Below, piece by piece: positions 44,791 through 56,206 of a stretch of DNA of 64,000 nucleotides. The stretch is taken from positions 1 through 64,000 of the forward strand of contig JAEQBH010006415.1 in the NCBI GenBank assembly GCA_016808115.1. The letters run 5' to 3'. The DNA is from Tetrastigma voinierianum (Eukaryota; Streptophyta; Magnoliopsida; Vitales; Vitaceae). Under the pieces are notes generated by a model. It ran no database searches and was not told where the DNA came from. It saw nothing but the letters and a program-made list of their open reading frames with translations. The position numbers and the translations under genes are program-made. Position 1 is the first letter of the stretch. Every line of letters begins with the position of its first letter.

Positions 44791-46174
44791 TGCAGTCTAT
44801 TTCGTGTCTTGAAAATTATTCCCAAGCGTGGAACTAATGTGTCCAAGCATTATAATCTTGCCAGGAGTCCCACGGTCATTTCATAAGGAGTGGTTCCCTA
44901 GGTGATCACTTAGGATTGCTTTCCGATGAATGTACGATTAAAGTAAAATATAGAGTTTGTGATTGATTGATTTAAACCAATTGAAGCCTTCATGTAAAAA
45001 TTGAAGGTGGAATGATAGGATCCTTAAGTTTGCTTCGCCTGGCCCCAGAGTAACACCCACCTCTAGCACAATCTCATCACAGGAGCCGTTGATGAATGGT
45101 CTTGGTGATTGCTTTAAAAGCTTTTGTAAGACAAAAGAATAATTGAAGCGATATCAAACGTTTGCTTTCAGGAGCGATTTGTTTGGACTCTTAGTTTGCA
45201 TTTGAGATCAAGCACCACGGGTATTACCAGAATCTCGTTCACCGTTGTCCAAGAAAGATGCCAAACTAAGGTTTGAAGAATTTTTCACAAGTGTTCAGCT
45301 TATCATTACAAATCATTGAAGCATAAAAAAAAGGGATTGAGGTTGTGCCTTGAAGACTACTGTAGACCTATCATGGAGGTTTAGAACTCCATTAAAACGA
45401 AATTGATTCATAATTTTAAGAACACCACTAGTAATTAGAATTGAAATAACACTTCAATGGCAAGGTTGAGATATAAAACGAGGAGTCTCTCGATAAACAC
45501 CAAGTTGTAAAACCAGCCCCGAAAAGATTACAAATGTTAATCAGAAGAAAACTAAGTACTCTACTCTATGAAAACCCTAGAAAAATATGAGAAAACACTC
45601 CAAAGGTTAGAGCCAAAACCCTAGAATCTGAACTCCTTTAACTCTGCCCTAAAGTGGGCTTAAATACAATCCTCATTAGTGATCTCAAAATGGTGATCGA
45701 AAGACGAGGGTGCCCTTGCACCAAGATTGAAATTCCGCTCAAATCCCGAAAGCCGTGACAGTTAGTACGGTGACCGCTTAGTGTGGTACCGGTACCAAAA
45801 GTGAACTGGTACTCCAACTTTGGGGCATTACCTGCATCACTTTATCTGGTACAGTACCACCGGCTTCCACTCCGTGATATGGTACCTGCATTCTCGCTAG
45901 TGTGGTAATCGGTACCATTGCCCCCACAGCCTACCCCTCTTCACTTTAGGAACTACCTCGGGGTCTCTCCCGATTGCCTCAGACCGACAACGATGATCTA
46001 CGCTTGTTCTTTGGAACCAAACTGGCTACAAAATGTGCACTGACATCAAAAAACCCACACACATAAAAACTAGAGAAAAGGTCAAAAGCACCTATTCTAC
46101 ACAAAATGAAAGCAAAACATGAGCCGAGGGCTTACAACCCTATATAAGTGTCGACTTTTTATGTATCCAACACA
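44791..46174 (-). repeat. 3' LTR of element B
   Basis: Plus-strand start is TGCAGTCTATTTCG at 44791 and the end is GTATCCAACACA at 46174. It aligns with 54812-56206 along its length. On the minus strand it starts TGTGTTGGATACAT beside the polypurine-tract word shared with element A. Confidence 0.85.
45784..45915. promoter_or_regulatory. U3 palindrome cluster, 3' LTR of element B
   Basis: One perfect 14-bp palindrome TGGTACCGGTACCA at 45784-45797, plus decayed relatives (CTGGTACAGTACCACC near 45845, ATGGTACCTGCATTC near 45880, TAATCGGTACCATT near 45906). A TATTTAAG box on the minus strand lies at 45667-45659, about 117 bp downstream of the perfect copy. Confidence 0.6.
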
Positions 46175-46831
46175 CCTCATCTCACATCTTGCTAGTCCCT
46201 AGCAAGATTTGAACTAGTAACGCCTACCGACTATGAGGTTCAACAAAGTGCGCTAAGGTGCAGTTAAGCATTGCAAGATTCCCAAAAGAGAAAATATGAA
46301 CATAGTACTATAACCTGACAGAGTATGCAACCACCTGAACTTAAATGAACACCATAGTCCCAAGGTAATGGACAAAATAACAAGCTGTTACAAAACAGAG
46401 ATTCTCATATAAGGGATCACAGATCTGAAATAAGGATGCAATGAAATCACCATATTATAATGAACTTCATTAAGACTGTAAACATTTCACCATAACCAAG
46501 CAAGCTAACATGCATAAAATTCAATAAGGAACACCCTACATAACTAAAATCAAAAAGGTCTTTTAAGCTTGTAATGACCATGGGTTGCATAAATAAATAC
46601 ATAGAAACAAAATGAGGTTTGCATGATGGTCGGTGTCTCTACCCACCGGTCACACCTTGGTTCAACCCAAAATACCACTACTCTTCACTCTCCTCTCCAA
46701 ATTCGAGGAGAATACCATCTACATAGTCATTCAACTCCGTGAGTCCCTTCCAAATCAGGAGGAGGGTCATCTACAACAGTGGGCTCTCCTCGTAGGATGT
46801 GACTCTCAAACCTGGAGAGTATGTGGTCCAA
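46175..46831 (-). other. 3' untranslated region and polypurine tract of element B
   Basis: The minus strand reads GGACTAGCAAGATGTGAGAT followed by GAGG just before the LTR, the same GGACTAGCAAGATG word as in element A (6901-6914). No coding signal in the rest. Confidence 0.65.
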
Positions 46832-47364
46832 CTAATTTTGCTTCCCCAGGATGCATTTAAACCATCCTTTGATTCTACGCTCCATCCTCTTTAAAGGCTT
46901 ATGTACTCCATCTAACAAGAGCCGGCGATGATGATGCCCCCGTAAGTAGCCTGGGAGGGGACGTGCTAATCGAGGCCTTTGTGGAAGTGGCTTAGCTTTT
47001 GCTTCGTCTTGCCTGTGATGGGCCTCACTTAGGAAGAACTCTCTTTTTTCTACCGTAACCCCTTTATCCCAAAGAGCTTCCACCAAATTTGTAACTAGGG
47101 TCGGGAAGGGGATGTGCCTGTTTAGTTGGGGACCTCAGAAAGTCCCTCATTATACACCACATTACCAAAGCATAGTCAATAATTTTCCCATTCATTACAT
47201 CATACAGAAACTGGATTTCTTCCTTGCTTGGTAACTTCTCCTTTCCCTTCAGCCTGATCACATTGTGAATGACCTTATTCATCAATGCATACTCAAGCTT
47301 TAATTTCCTCGAGAGATGACATGCCTTACATAAACTAGCTTATGTGGAGACATACCCAAGAATA
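46832..47364 (-). pseudogene. second ORF of element B (plant-transposon-protein-like), partial
   Basis: The open part at 47285-47067 has VIRLKGKEKLPSKEEIQF and ALVMWCIMRDFLRS. The next at 47086-46832 has LVEALWDKGVTVEK and RRIKGWFKCILGK. Both match the end of the A ORF2 relic (ALVIW, FPSLVTSLVEVAG, FKCILGK). The N-terminal half and the pol-ORF2 spacer with its palindromes are deleted here, so integrase sequence runs nearly straight into the middle of this ORF. Confidence 0.6.
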
Positions 47365-47399
47365 GTCTTTAAAAGCAAGTATGTAGGCCCAAAGAGCTG

Positions 47400-48613
47400 T
47401 TATCAAGCGACCAATCCCACGATTGGGGCAAATCCTTTTCCAAAATGTGTTTGATCTCGCCATGGGCTAATTCGCTGACCATTAGTCCGTGGCAGGTCAA
47501 ACTTTGTGAGCACTACTACTTTTTTAAAAATTTTAAAAGGGTAGGATTACAAAACGGAGCCTACCATCACTAACAATGATCGCACGAGGCATTCCAAAGC
47601 TTAGAAAAAAATATGTCTCTTTCAAAATTTCAAACAACTCAAAGGGTCATTAGTTCTCGTTGGAATGGCCTCCACCCACTTAGAAACATAATCAACTGCC
47701 AATAAAATGTAAAGGTACCCACATGAGGGGGGAAAAGGCCCCATGAAGTCTAAACCCCAACAATCGAAGATCTCAACAATTAAAATAGGAGCAAGAGGCA
47801 TCATGTTCCTTTTTGTGACCCCTCCTAATTGTTGGCACCGATCACATGTTTTGCAAAAATCAAAGCAGTCTTTAAAAAGTGTGGGCTAATAAAACCGGGT
47901 CAGATTTTGTCCGCCGCTTTTTCAGAGACAAATGCCCTCCACAAGCCAAAGAGCGGCAAGGTGAATACCCCAATTTGATCATCATCGGGATGTACACACC
48001 TTCTCGCAATGATCAAAGATGCATTTAAAACAAGAAGGGATCAATAAAGTAGTATTTTTTTATGTCCACCAAAAGTTTCTTCTATTGAGAGGTCCATCGA
48101 TGGATTTTATTCTATTACTCAGATAGTTTATTACTATGCCTGCATACCATGGACAATGGAAAAGAGCAAAGTCAGCTTCATCGTGAAAGTGTTGCCTATG
48201 GGTAGACCTTCGGCTGTCTCCTAAACTAACTGAGGATGTGGTCAACTACCACATTCTCAACTCCCTTCTTATCCTTAACGGTCGTTAATTGATGTAATTC
48301 AGTAGATCCACCTAGTCAACTCGAGGCTTAGCATCCGCTTTAGAGAGCAAGTACTTCAAAGACGCATGATCGTTGAAAATAGTTGACAGGAGAACCCACA
48401 ATGTAAGACCCGAACTTTTCAGTAAGGCAAAGACTACAACCAAGAACTCTTTTCGTAGCTTTGTAATCGGGATCGAGCTTCAATCTAAGTCTTACTGGCA
48501 TAATAGATCACAAATACTTTTTTATCTTATCTTTGCCCTAATAAAGCCCCTATGTCATAATCACTAGCATCACACATGATCTCAAAAGGAAGGTCCCAAT
48601 TAGGAGATCGCAT
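47400..48613 (-). pseudogene. RNase H and integrase relic of element B
   Basis: From right to left: NWDLPFEIMCDASDYDIGAL (about 48603-48545), ASLKYLLSKADAKPR near 48340, an HHCC-region trace ending IGANN near 47825, then the integrase core MMPLAPILIVEIFDCWGLDF (47804-47745) with MGPFPPSCG and AVDYVSKWVEAIP (about 47700-47660), and AIIVSDG near 47580. The order continues the RT at 50746-51830 across the solo-LTR insertion. Many frameshifts. Confidence 0.75.
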
Positions 48614-50745
48614 TGTGAAACCCCGAGAAAATCCAATTTTCTCAAAAAGGGCAAAATCGTAATTTCGGTAAAAATCCGGAATTTTTCTAGATCTCGGATG
48701 ACGAAACGGACTTCTCCGTTGAAAACGTCTCACGAAATTTAGCAACCACGTCGAATTTCGTTTAATCGGTGATGGTCGAGATTTCAATGCTTTTCGAGGC
48801 GCTGCGTCGAACGACACATGGCAATGTGAGGAGATGCCACATGGCACCTCAAGAGAGTGACACTTGGCAAAGCCATGTGGTCCACTTAAAAGCATGGCTC
48901 ACAATGAGCCATGTGTGGGAAAAGGCATCCCATGGCTCACATTGAGCCATGTGGTTAATGATGTCATAAAAAGGAAATATTGAAATAAGGAGTGGAAAAA
49001 GGAGAGCCACACATTTGGCTTGAGGAAGGAGAGGAGGAAACTTCCTCTTTTGTCTCATCCGATTAGTGCTCCAAAAGGGAGGAGAAGAACGAAAAGGAAA
49101 AGAAAGAAAAGCAAAAGGAGGGAATAAAACAAAAGGAAAAAGGCCAAGAGAAAACGTGGGGGAGAAGAAATTAGATGCAGAAGGCTTTGTTCTTCATTTT
49201 TAGAGAGAGAACGTCTTCCTTCTCTCTAGGTTTGTAGGAGATCCGACCGTCGGATTCCTTCGCGACAAGAAGGAGAGTTGTTCTACTCGGAGAGGACAAC
49301 GCGTAGGCACCGATTTTCGGGAGTTTTGACAAACTCCATAAAGGTAGGGGTTTCATCCTACTTGTTTTACACTTTATTTAAGTGTTTTGTGATGTTCGAG
49401 TCAGACGAGGCCGTGAGTGGTTGTTTGGATCGGTTCCAAATCTTGGAATCGAAATGTTGGAATTTTTTAGACCCATTTGTGTAGTCCGTAACAGTTTTAG
49501 GGACTGTTTTGGGTGTTGGGATGATAATTTATTAATTAAATTGTATGTTGGTAAGTATGAGGCCTGTAGAGCTATGAAACCTGGGTTCCACCAAGAGGAA
49601 CCGATTGTAGGAAGAAAAGGCCTTACCGACAAATTTTACTTGCTTGCTTTGGGACTCCAAAAATGGGGGCCCCACTTGTATGAAATGGACTATAAAATGT
49701 CCATTTGTTTGGCATGAGGATTGCTTGATGTGAATGTGGCTTGGTATGTGTGGAAAGAGATAGGTTAAGCACATTATTTTAATGTGTTAGTACAATGACA
49801 CAATTACATGGAATTAAATTGTGTTGTAAGCCATTGGAGATGATTATGATTTGCTCAATTGAGCTAAATTGGGTGATGAGTGATGTGTTGAATTACATGT
49901 GTGTAATTGTAGTGGATTGAAAATATGCATATTGACATATTGTATAAATGATTTTGAAAATGGCATAATGCATTTTCATATGTACCGGTAAACCAGAACT
50001 AGATGTGAGTGCATGACATGCAGATTTTTGTAAAAACGGATATGAGCTGCGTAAAGGAATTTCACAGATGATATTCCTGAGAATTGGGTTGGGAGATGGG
50101 CCAACGTATCACTTCGATGAGAACCATGACTGCTTTCTCGAAAGCTCACCAACCACTCGCCTCGCAGTAGCCCCATATTTTTACCACATTAACACGTTTA
50201 AGAAGATATTTTCAAGAACAACAAGTTTTGTTTTGAAAATGATTATTTTCTCATACATGGCTTAGGGTAGGTGTGAGAGTCGGTGAGGACTCGTGACATG
50301 GGGTTACTGCGTAGACATTCAAGTGAGATCACGATTTACTTGAGTGTGTGTTTATTTTGAGCATTGCATATGCACTAAGTGGAGAAAACTACTAGGTGAT
50401 TCCACTATCGGGCGATAGCTCACCCCTCGTCGAGGATTATATTTTTCAGCATGTGGGAGCGCCGAGAAGACAACTCAATTAGAGATCGATTTTGAGCTGC
50501 TTGTTTTGGTTGATGGTTTTTGGATATAACATGTAATAGAATTGTAGATTTTAATATATGTTTGTATAAAGGTTATCAACTATCAATATCGTGGAGATAA
50601 TTGGGAGAATAGTTATGATATTTGTTTTACGAAGATTGCTTATGAGCCCAAGAGGCATTTTATCAGTATGAGTCTCAAGACACGAGACATACTGCAGACT
50701 TCAGCAGGCCGACGCAGTCAACGACCCCGGGTTTTGGGCGCGCCA
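48614..50745 (+). repeat. solo LTR inserted in element B
   Basis: Starts TGTGAAACCCCGAG and ends GGGTTTTGGGCGCGCCA. It exactly separates the B coding trace ending ...MLVSPLSS (right, at about 50746) from NWDLPFEIMCDASD (left), which are adjacent in Athila pol. No element interior is present, so two LTRs probably recombined. The immediate flanks (CGCAT and AAGAT) share only the last two bases, so a target duplication is not confirmed. Plus-strand frames such as 49382-49717 lie in LTR sequence and are not taken as genes. Confidence 0.7.
48893..48951. promoter_or_regulatory. two perfect hairpins in the U3 of the solo LTR
   Basis: Arms CATGGCTCA and TGAGCCATG flank a 3-base loop at 48893-48913 and again at 48931-48951. 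A looser pair CCACATGGC / GCCATGTGG precedes them (about 48836 and 48872). All lie 220-340 bp from the LTR start. Confidence 0.7.
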
Positions 50746-51830
50746 AAGATGATAGAGGTGACACTAACATCATTTTTAGTTTATCAAAGGCCGCTCTCAC
50801 ACACCAGGACCATTCAAAGGTGACATCCTGCAAGAAAATTGCACAAAGGTCGGGCGCGGCACTCAAAATCGGCAGAATCTCCTCTATAAAATCCTACATG
50901 ACCCTAAGAATGAATCGTATGTCCTTGACACACTTAGGGGTAGGTAAGTTTGAGATCAACTCAACTTTTTGTTTACTCACTCCTATTCCTTCTCTCTCGA
51001 GAATATGTGTCCTAACACAACTCAGGTCACCATGAAGTGACACTTCTCCTAATTCATTCTCCCGATACTTCCGACTCCTCCTTCCTTAAATTTTCCAGAC
51101 ATCCTCATAAGCACTTAAAATTGCAGAAAATCGGTTTGATGAAAATCTCCAAAATATGTTCTAATATATCACTAAACCCCCATCACGCACCGCCGAAGGT
51201 TCCCGTGCATTACATAATCCAAAGGGCATTTCTTCTAAAGGCAACAAAGCAAAAGTAGGTGAACGTGGTTTTCTCTTGATCTTCTAAGGCTATCTCAATT
51301 TGATTGTACCCTGATTACCCATCTAGAAAATAATAAAATTCATGCCCTGCAACTCTCTCCAACATTTGATCAACAAAAGGTAGAGGGAAATGATCTTTCC
51401 TAGTGCCAGCATTGAGTTTCCTATAGTCTATGCACACCCTCCAACCTGTGGTGACCCGAGTGGGACTAGCCTATCAGGTTCCTTTGCCACCATAAAGTGA
51501 CCCCGCATTTCTTGGTGAACTACTGGTCAGACGTGAATCTTGTCAACTTCTTCATGACTAGGTTCAGCCACTCCTGTGGTTGTCTAAAGGGTTTGACATC
51601 CTCTTCCAAGTGAATCCTGTGTGTGCAAATCAAGGGGCTAATTCCCTTAATATATGCAATTGTCCATCCTATGGCAGTTTTGTGGGTTCTCAATATCTCC
51701 AAAAGTTTATTCTCTTGATCTGACTCTAAAGAGGATAATATGACTACCGAGAAAGTTTCTTCTACCCCTAGGAAAGCATATTTGAGAGATGTGATATAGG
51801 GTTTCAACTCAAGCTAGTGGTTTCCTCTTC
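50746..51830 (-). pseudogene. reverse transcriptase relic of element B
   Basis: The leading part is open at 51807-51520: SLKYAFLGVEETFSVVILSS, KTAIGWTIAYIKGISPLICT, HRIHLEEDVKPFRQ. Downstream pieces read EEPDRLVPL-type loop residues near 51470, then LPLEEMPFGLCNA (about 51242-51205) and, past the catalytic region, VGFYRGDSADF near 50890 and CRARPLCNFLAGCHL near 50830. The catalytic YXDD-type motif is not clearly preserved. It corresponds to 1000-2000 of element A. Confidence 0.7.
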
Positions 51831-52029
51831 CGAAGGTAATACTGGCCCCCATTGGTGGCAATTTTTCAAATCACGCTTTCACCCATTTGCTTCCCATTAC
51901 CTCACTCGTGCTCAATTATGGAGTGTAGGAATCTCCAATCTGGGATGTGGTTACTCTCCTTGACACAACTTGGGCTTATATTACTAGACAAGACTTGAGA
52001 GGATCCTCATATGAAACATGATCTACATA

Positions 52030-52840
52030 GTTCTACACAACAGATTCTATCATATTCACCTCACAGACGTCCTCATCATCCCCTATCTCCTTGATAACAT
52101 TAAAGATATTCAAATTAACAGTCATGTTACCAAAAGATAACGTCATTAGTCCTCCCCGACAGTGTATGATGGCATTAGCAGTGGCCAAGAATGGCCTACC
52201 GAGAATCACTGGGAACTGAGTCCCTTGATTCACCACAGGTCATGCCAAGAACAACAAAGTCCACAAAGTAGAACTTGTCTACTGCACCAATACATCCTTC
52301 ACTATTCCTCTAGGAATTTCACACCACGGTCGCCAGTCAAGGGTGATATTAGCCGGGGCTCTAACTCTCCTAACCCTAGCTCAACATAATCGAGTATGGC
52401 AACAAGTTCACACTCGCCTCCCAAGTCTACCAGAGCATGTCCTAATTTTGAATCTCTCGCACCACTCATGGAAATGGTGGGGCTTCCCGGGTCTTTGTAT
52501 TTCTGTAAGTTGTTCATAATCATGAGGTGGACTGCTACCATGAATGCGCTCCTGTTGACACATAATCTTCTTTCACAATGCATAAGTCTTTCAAAACTCG
52601 CATACGACTTTAATTTTCTTAATGGCATCCAACAATGGGATGTTTACCTTAACTTGTTTGAACAACTCATAGATTTTAGAGTGATTGTTCACTTTCTTAG
52701 GGGCTCTCAACCTATGAGGGTATGGAGCAGGAGGGACATGGGAGGCTTTATCTTTTTCTGGTTCAACATCAACAACATTTGTTCTAGGAACATGAGGCTC
52801 GTTAGACACCTCATCATCCCGTAGTGGTTCTTTTTGCACA
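52030..52840 (-). pseudogene. protease region of element B
   Basis: The linker at about 52800-52700 (HVPRTNVVDVEPEKDKAS, APYPHRLRAPKKV) is followed by the protease at 52628-52302: KYKDPGSPTISM, ALVDLGGECEL (DLGG in place of DLGAS) and LGLGELEPRL. The post-protease block at 52236-52033 reads VILGRPFLATANAIIHCRGG and LSFGNMTVNLNIFNV. Same order as element A. The altered active-site Ser and a frameshift suggest loss of function. Confidence 0.75.
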
Positions 52841-53735
52841 TCTTTTGTTGTTTCTTAGTGGTTCTTTTTGCACATCTTTTTGTTGCTTCTGACAATTCTT
52901 TGGCCGAATTTGTTTTACTCAATTGATTTTCCACTAAGAGTGGTGATAAATTTTTGCAATGTTCAAAGGTTACATCGCTTGGACTCGAGATTCCAACACT
53001 ATTTTGACCTCGGGGTTTCGATGGTCTAAGAAGGAGTTTTTCTATTGGAAACCGCCCATAGAAGAGGTCAACTTTAGTGGATTAGGATCCACACTCATTT
53101 GGCAGCTCAAATCTCAAGGTTAGTAGATTGTTGAACTTGAACAAACTTTGTCACAATGTCCTCCAAACTTCTCTTATGTGGAGGTTGGTAAAGCTGTTGG
53201 TTTTGAATCCCTTGAGAAGAGGGGTGGAAACCTTGGTTAGGATTTGCAGGAACTCCTTGAGGACCTTGATTTTGAAATTGAGGGGCTTTATTTGAAAAAC
53301 CTTGGTTTTGGAAGTTCTGGCCTTAGTTATTTGGAAATGGTTTCACCCTCCACTTCCTCCAATCCAAATTCAAGCATTCCCACCTCGATTATAAGTTTTA
53401 GAGTATGGAGAATCAAGGGCTTCCTTTTGGTAATTAAGAACATTAGCTTCGTTTATTCGATTGCCCTTGACTCTCGAGGAAGGTTAAGGCGCTAATGGTT
53501 GAATGAGTGGGGTCATCGCAAATGATGCATGACTCCTCCACTATTGCATCCCATAGCAATCGAAGGTACCTTTTGGTACAATACCACATCATTCACTTTT
53601 TTTCAATTGATATCTCTAACTCCTAGTTAAATTGGCTATTTTTGCTTGTAGGTCATCATTCTCCCTTAAGTGATGTATTCCTCCTCCTGTAGGTGTACTA
53701 TGCACTTTAACAGTGTCTAGGGAGGTATTAGTCTC
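52841..53735 (-). pseudogene. C-terminal gag with zinc knuckle, element B
   Basis: SCIICDDPTHSTIS near 53537-53496 on the minus strand is a CX2CX4HX4C-type knuckle lacking its last Cys. It is flanked by low-complexity, Asn/Gln/Pro-rich pieces (about 53480-53200) and a lysine-rich piece near 52930-52850. A short AGTGGTTCTTTTTGCACATC duplication occurs at about 52820 and 52858. The knuckle would bind element RNA. Confidence 0.55.
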
Positions 53736-54620
53736 CTAAGTTCGAGCATTTTCTGCTATTGTATCAAAAAATTGCACAGCCTCCCTAGCGCTTTTCTCAT
53801 AGAATTCCCCCACACACATCATTTGGATGTATTGTTTGTTATCCATGACGCCTTGGTGAAAATATGCAACAATTTGTTCAACATCCAAACCATGGTAAGG
53901 GAGAGCGTGGAGGAGGTCCTTATATCTTTCCCATACAATAGCAAAAGGGTCACCCTGTTTTTCAGAAAAGTTTTGGATTGCGCGCATGAGTGCATTAGTA
54001 CGTGCGGGAGGGAAGCATTTATTCAGAAATTCATTTCGCATGTCCTCCCAAGTAAAAATTGAATTGGAAGCAAGCGAGTGAAACCATATTTTGGCCTTTT
54101 CCTTTAGAGAGAATCGGAATAAAACCATACAAATTATACGGAGGGGCGATCCTATAGAAAGGAAAGCACTGCAAACATCCTCAAAATCTCTCATTTAATG
54201 AGCAGGGTTCTCTAATCAATTTGATACATAGGGAGAAGACGAATCATCTCCGACTTCATAAGGAATTGGTTAGCCTCTTAAGGTAGGTGAATACATGAGT
54301 TTATCGTGGTTCTTTGAGGTTGCAAGATATCTCGAAGGGTTCTTTCCACATTGGGTAAAGGGGCAGGGGGAGCTCCATATTGATTTTGATGAAAATTAAC
54401 ATTTCCCCTCTCGCCTCGGGTTGTTTCACAGGTTACACCATCTCCTTGTCAGCGGAGGGTCATATGGTCTTTCAGGGGTTACAAGGAAACCCTTGGTCAT
54501 TCGATTAAAAAGAGTTTGCTTATTCTCGACGGTCCATTCGGTGGGCGCAGGTTCTCAACAACCGCCTGACTCAGGATTCTTCACTGTCTTGGAGGTATAA
54601 CTCTTACAAGTCGGCGTTGC
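53736..54620 (-). pseudogene. gag (retrotransposon gag domain) of element B, capsid block still open
   Basis: An uninterrupted 152-codon frame at 54194-53736 carries the retrotransposon gag block: VLFRFSLKEKAKIWFHSL, SIFTWEDMRNEFLNKCFPPA, GDPFAIVWERYKDLLHALP and IVAYFHQGVMDNKQ. It would form the particle shell. The N-terminal part (about 54620-54195) is broken. The start at 54194 is internal, not the natural start. Confidence 0.8.
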
Positions 54621-54811
54621 TCGTTGTGAGCCCAAACTGACATGCACCAATATTACCCCAACTAGACAGGTATCCACTTATGTTATCTACAAAAAGAATT
54701 AAAACGAAAAGGTAGAGAACGTAACCGATTTGCAATGCACTCTGCAATTACCACTAGCCTTTGGATCAACTAGGAGTGTCACCACTCCCCAAGAACAAAT
54801 ACACATAAAAA

Positions 54812-56206
54812 TGCTTCGTATTTCTCGTGTGCTAAAATTATTCCCAAGCATAGGAACTAATGTCGCCACATTATAATACCTGTAAGTCCACGTCATTTCA
54901 CGTGAGTTGGTTCCTCAGTGATCCCAGTGGATTGCTTTCCAATGAATGCGATTAAAGTAAAATCGGGGGTTGTGGATTGATTGATTTATTAACCTATTGA
55001 CTTAAACTATTGTAAAAATTAGAAGGGTGAATGATAGGATCCTTGCTTCTCTACCAATTAACCAGGGTAACACCTGCACCTCTCACTTACAATCTCATCT
55101 AGGAGCCATTGATGAATGGTCTTCAATGGGGGATTTAACTTTAAAAGCTTTTGTAAGACAAAGAATAATTGAACGATATCAAACGCTTGCTCAGACGATT
55201 TATTTGGACTCTTAGTTTGCATTTGAGATCAAGCACAACGTGTACCAAGAATCTCTCGTTCACACGTTGTCAAGAAGATGCCAAACTAAGGTTTTAGAAG
55301 AATTTTCACAAGTGTTCAATATCGTACAAATCCCATTGAAGCACAAAAGAGGGATTGAGGGCTGTTACCTTGAAGGGGGTGAGTTTCCACCATTAGAACC
55401 CTATCATAGAGGTTTAGAACTCCATTAAAGCTGAGAATTGATTCATAATTGCTGGAACGCTACTAGTAATTGGGAATTGAGAAATAACACTTCAATGGCA
55501 AGGTTGAGATATAAAAACGAAAAGTCTCTTAATAAAACACCAAGTTATAAACCAACTAAAAGTGATTACAAATGCTTAAAAACTCAGAATTAGAAGAAAA
55601 CTAAGTACTCAACTTATGAAAACCCTAGAAAATATGAGAAAACACTCCAAAGGTTGGGAGCTAAAACCCTAGAACAACCGAACTCCTTTTAACCCGCCCC
55701 TAAAGTGAGCTTAAATACAATCCTCACTAGTGATCTCAAAGTAGTGATCGAAAGACGAGCGTGCCCTTGAACCAAGATTGAAATTCCGCTCAAATCCTGG
55801 AAAGATTGCATGTTGGTACCTACTCGCCAGGTACCCACCAAAAGTAATCGGTACTCCAACAACCTTGGGGTATCGGTACCACTATCTTTGGTACCGGTAC
55901 CACTACTCCACTTCATGTGGGTACCAGGACCAGTTAGTGTGGTATCGGTACCACTGCCCCCACAGCTACCCCTCTTCACTTTAGAACTACTTGGGGCCTC
56001 CCGACAGCGTCTGTAATCGACAACGATGATCTACGTTTGTTCTCTATAACCAAACCGATACAAAAATGTGCACGGGACATCGAAAAACCTGCACACACAT
56101 AAAAAACAGTAGAAAAGGTCAAAAGAACCTATTCTACACAAAAATGAAAGCAAAACATGTCGATGGGCTTAAACCCTATATAAATGTCACACTTTATGTA
56201 TCCAAT
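54812..56206 (-). repeat. 5' LTR of element B
   Basis: Plus-strand start TGCTTCGTATTTCTCG at 54812 corresponds to TGCAGTCTATTTCG in the other copy. The outer end is near GTATCCAATA at 56206, against GTATCCAACACA in the other. Many small gaps separate the two LTRs. A perfect TGGTACCGGTACCA palindrome lies at 55889-55902, and a minus-strand TATTTAAG box at about 55718-55710. No good primer-binding site is visible to the left of 54812. Confidence 0.8.
55810..55962. promoter_or_regulatory. U3 palindrome cluster, 5' LTR of element B
   Basis: Perfect TGGTACCGGTACCA at 55889-55902, with decayed relatives around it (TTGGTACCTACTCG near 55813, CCAGGTACCCACC near 55826, TATCGGTACCAC near 55871 and 55946, GGGTACCAGGACC near 55919). 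Confidence 0.6.

Larger units (their letters stand above)
44791..56206 (-). mobile_element. Athila-like Ty3/gypsy retrotransposon B (about 11.4 kb), nested in C
   Basis: Direct LTRs at 44791-46174 and 54812-56206 enclose, on the minus strand, gag, protease, RT, RNase H, integrase and a second ORF, all related to element A. It splits C between protease and RT. A solo LTR sits inside its RT/RNase H junction. Flanks GGCTC (left) and GCCCC (right) agree at only three of five bases, so any target duplication has decayed. Confidence 0.85.

Noticed and set aside
49382..49717. A 111-codon plus-strand frame
   Set aside because: It lies wholly inside the solo LTR, where coding is not expected, and shows no known motif.
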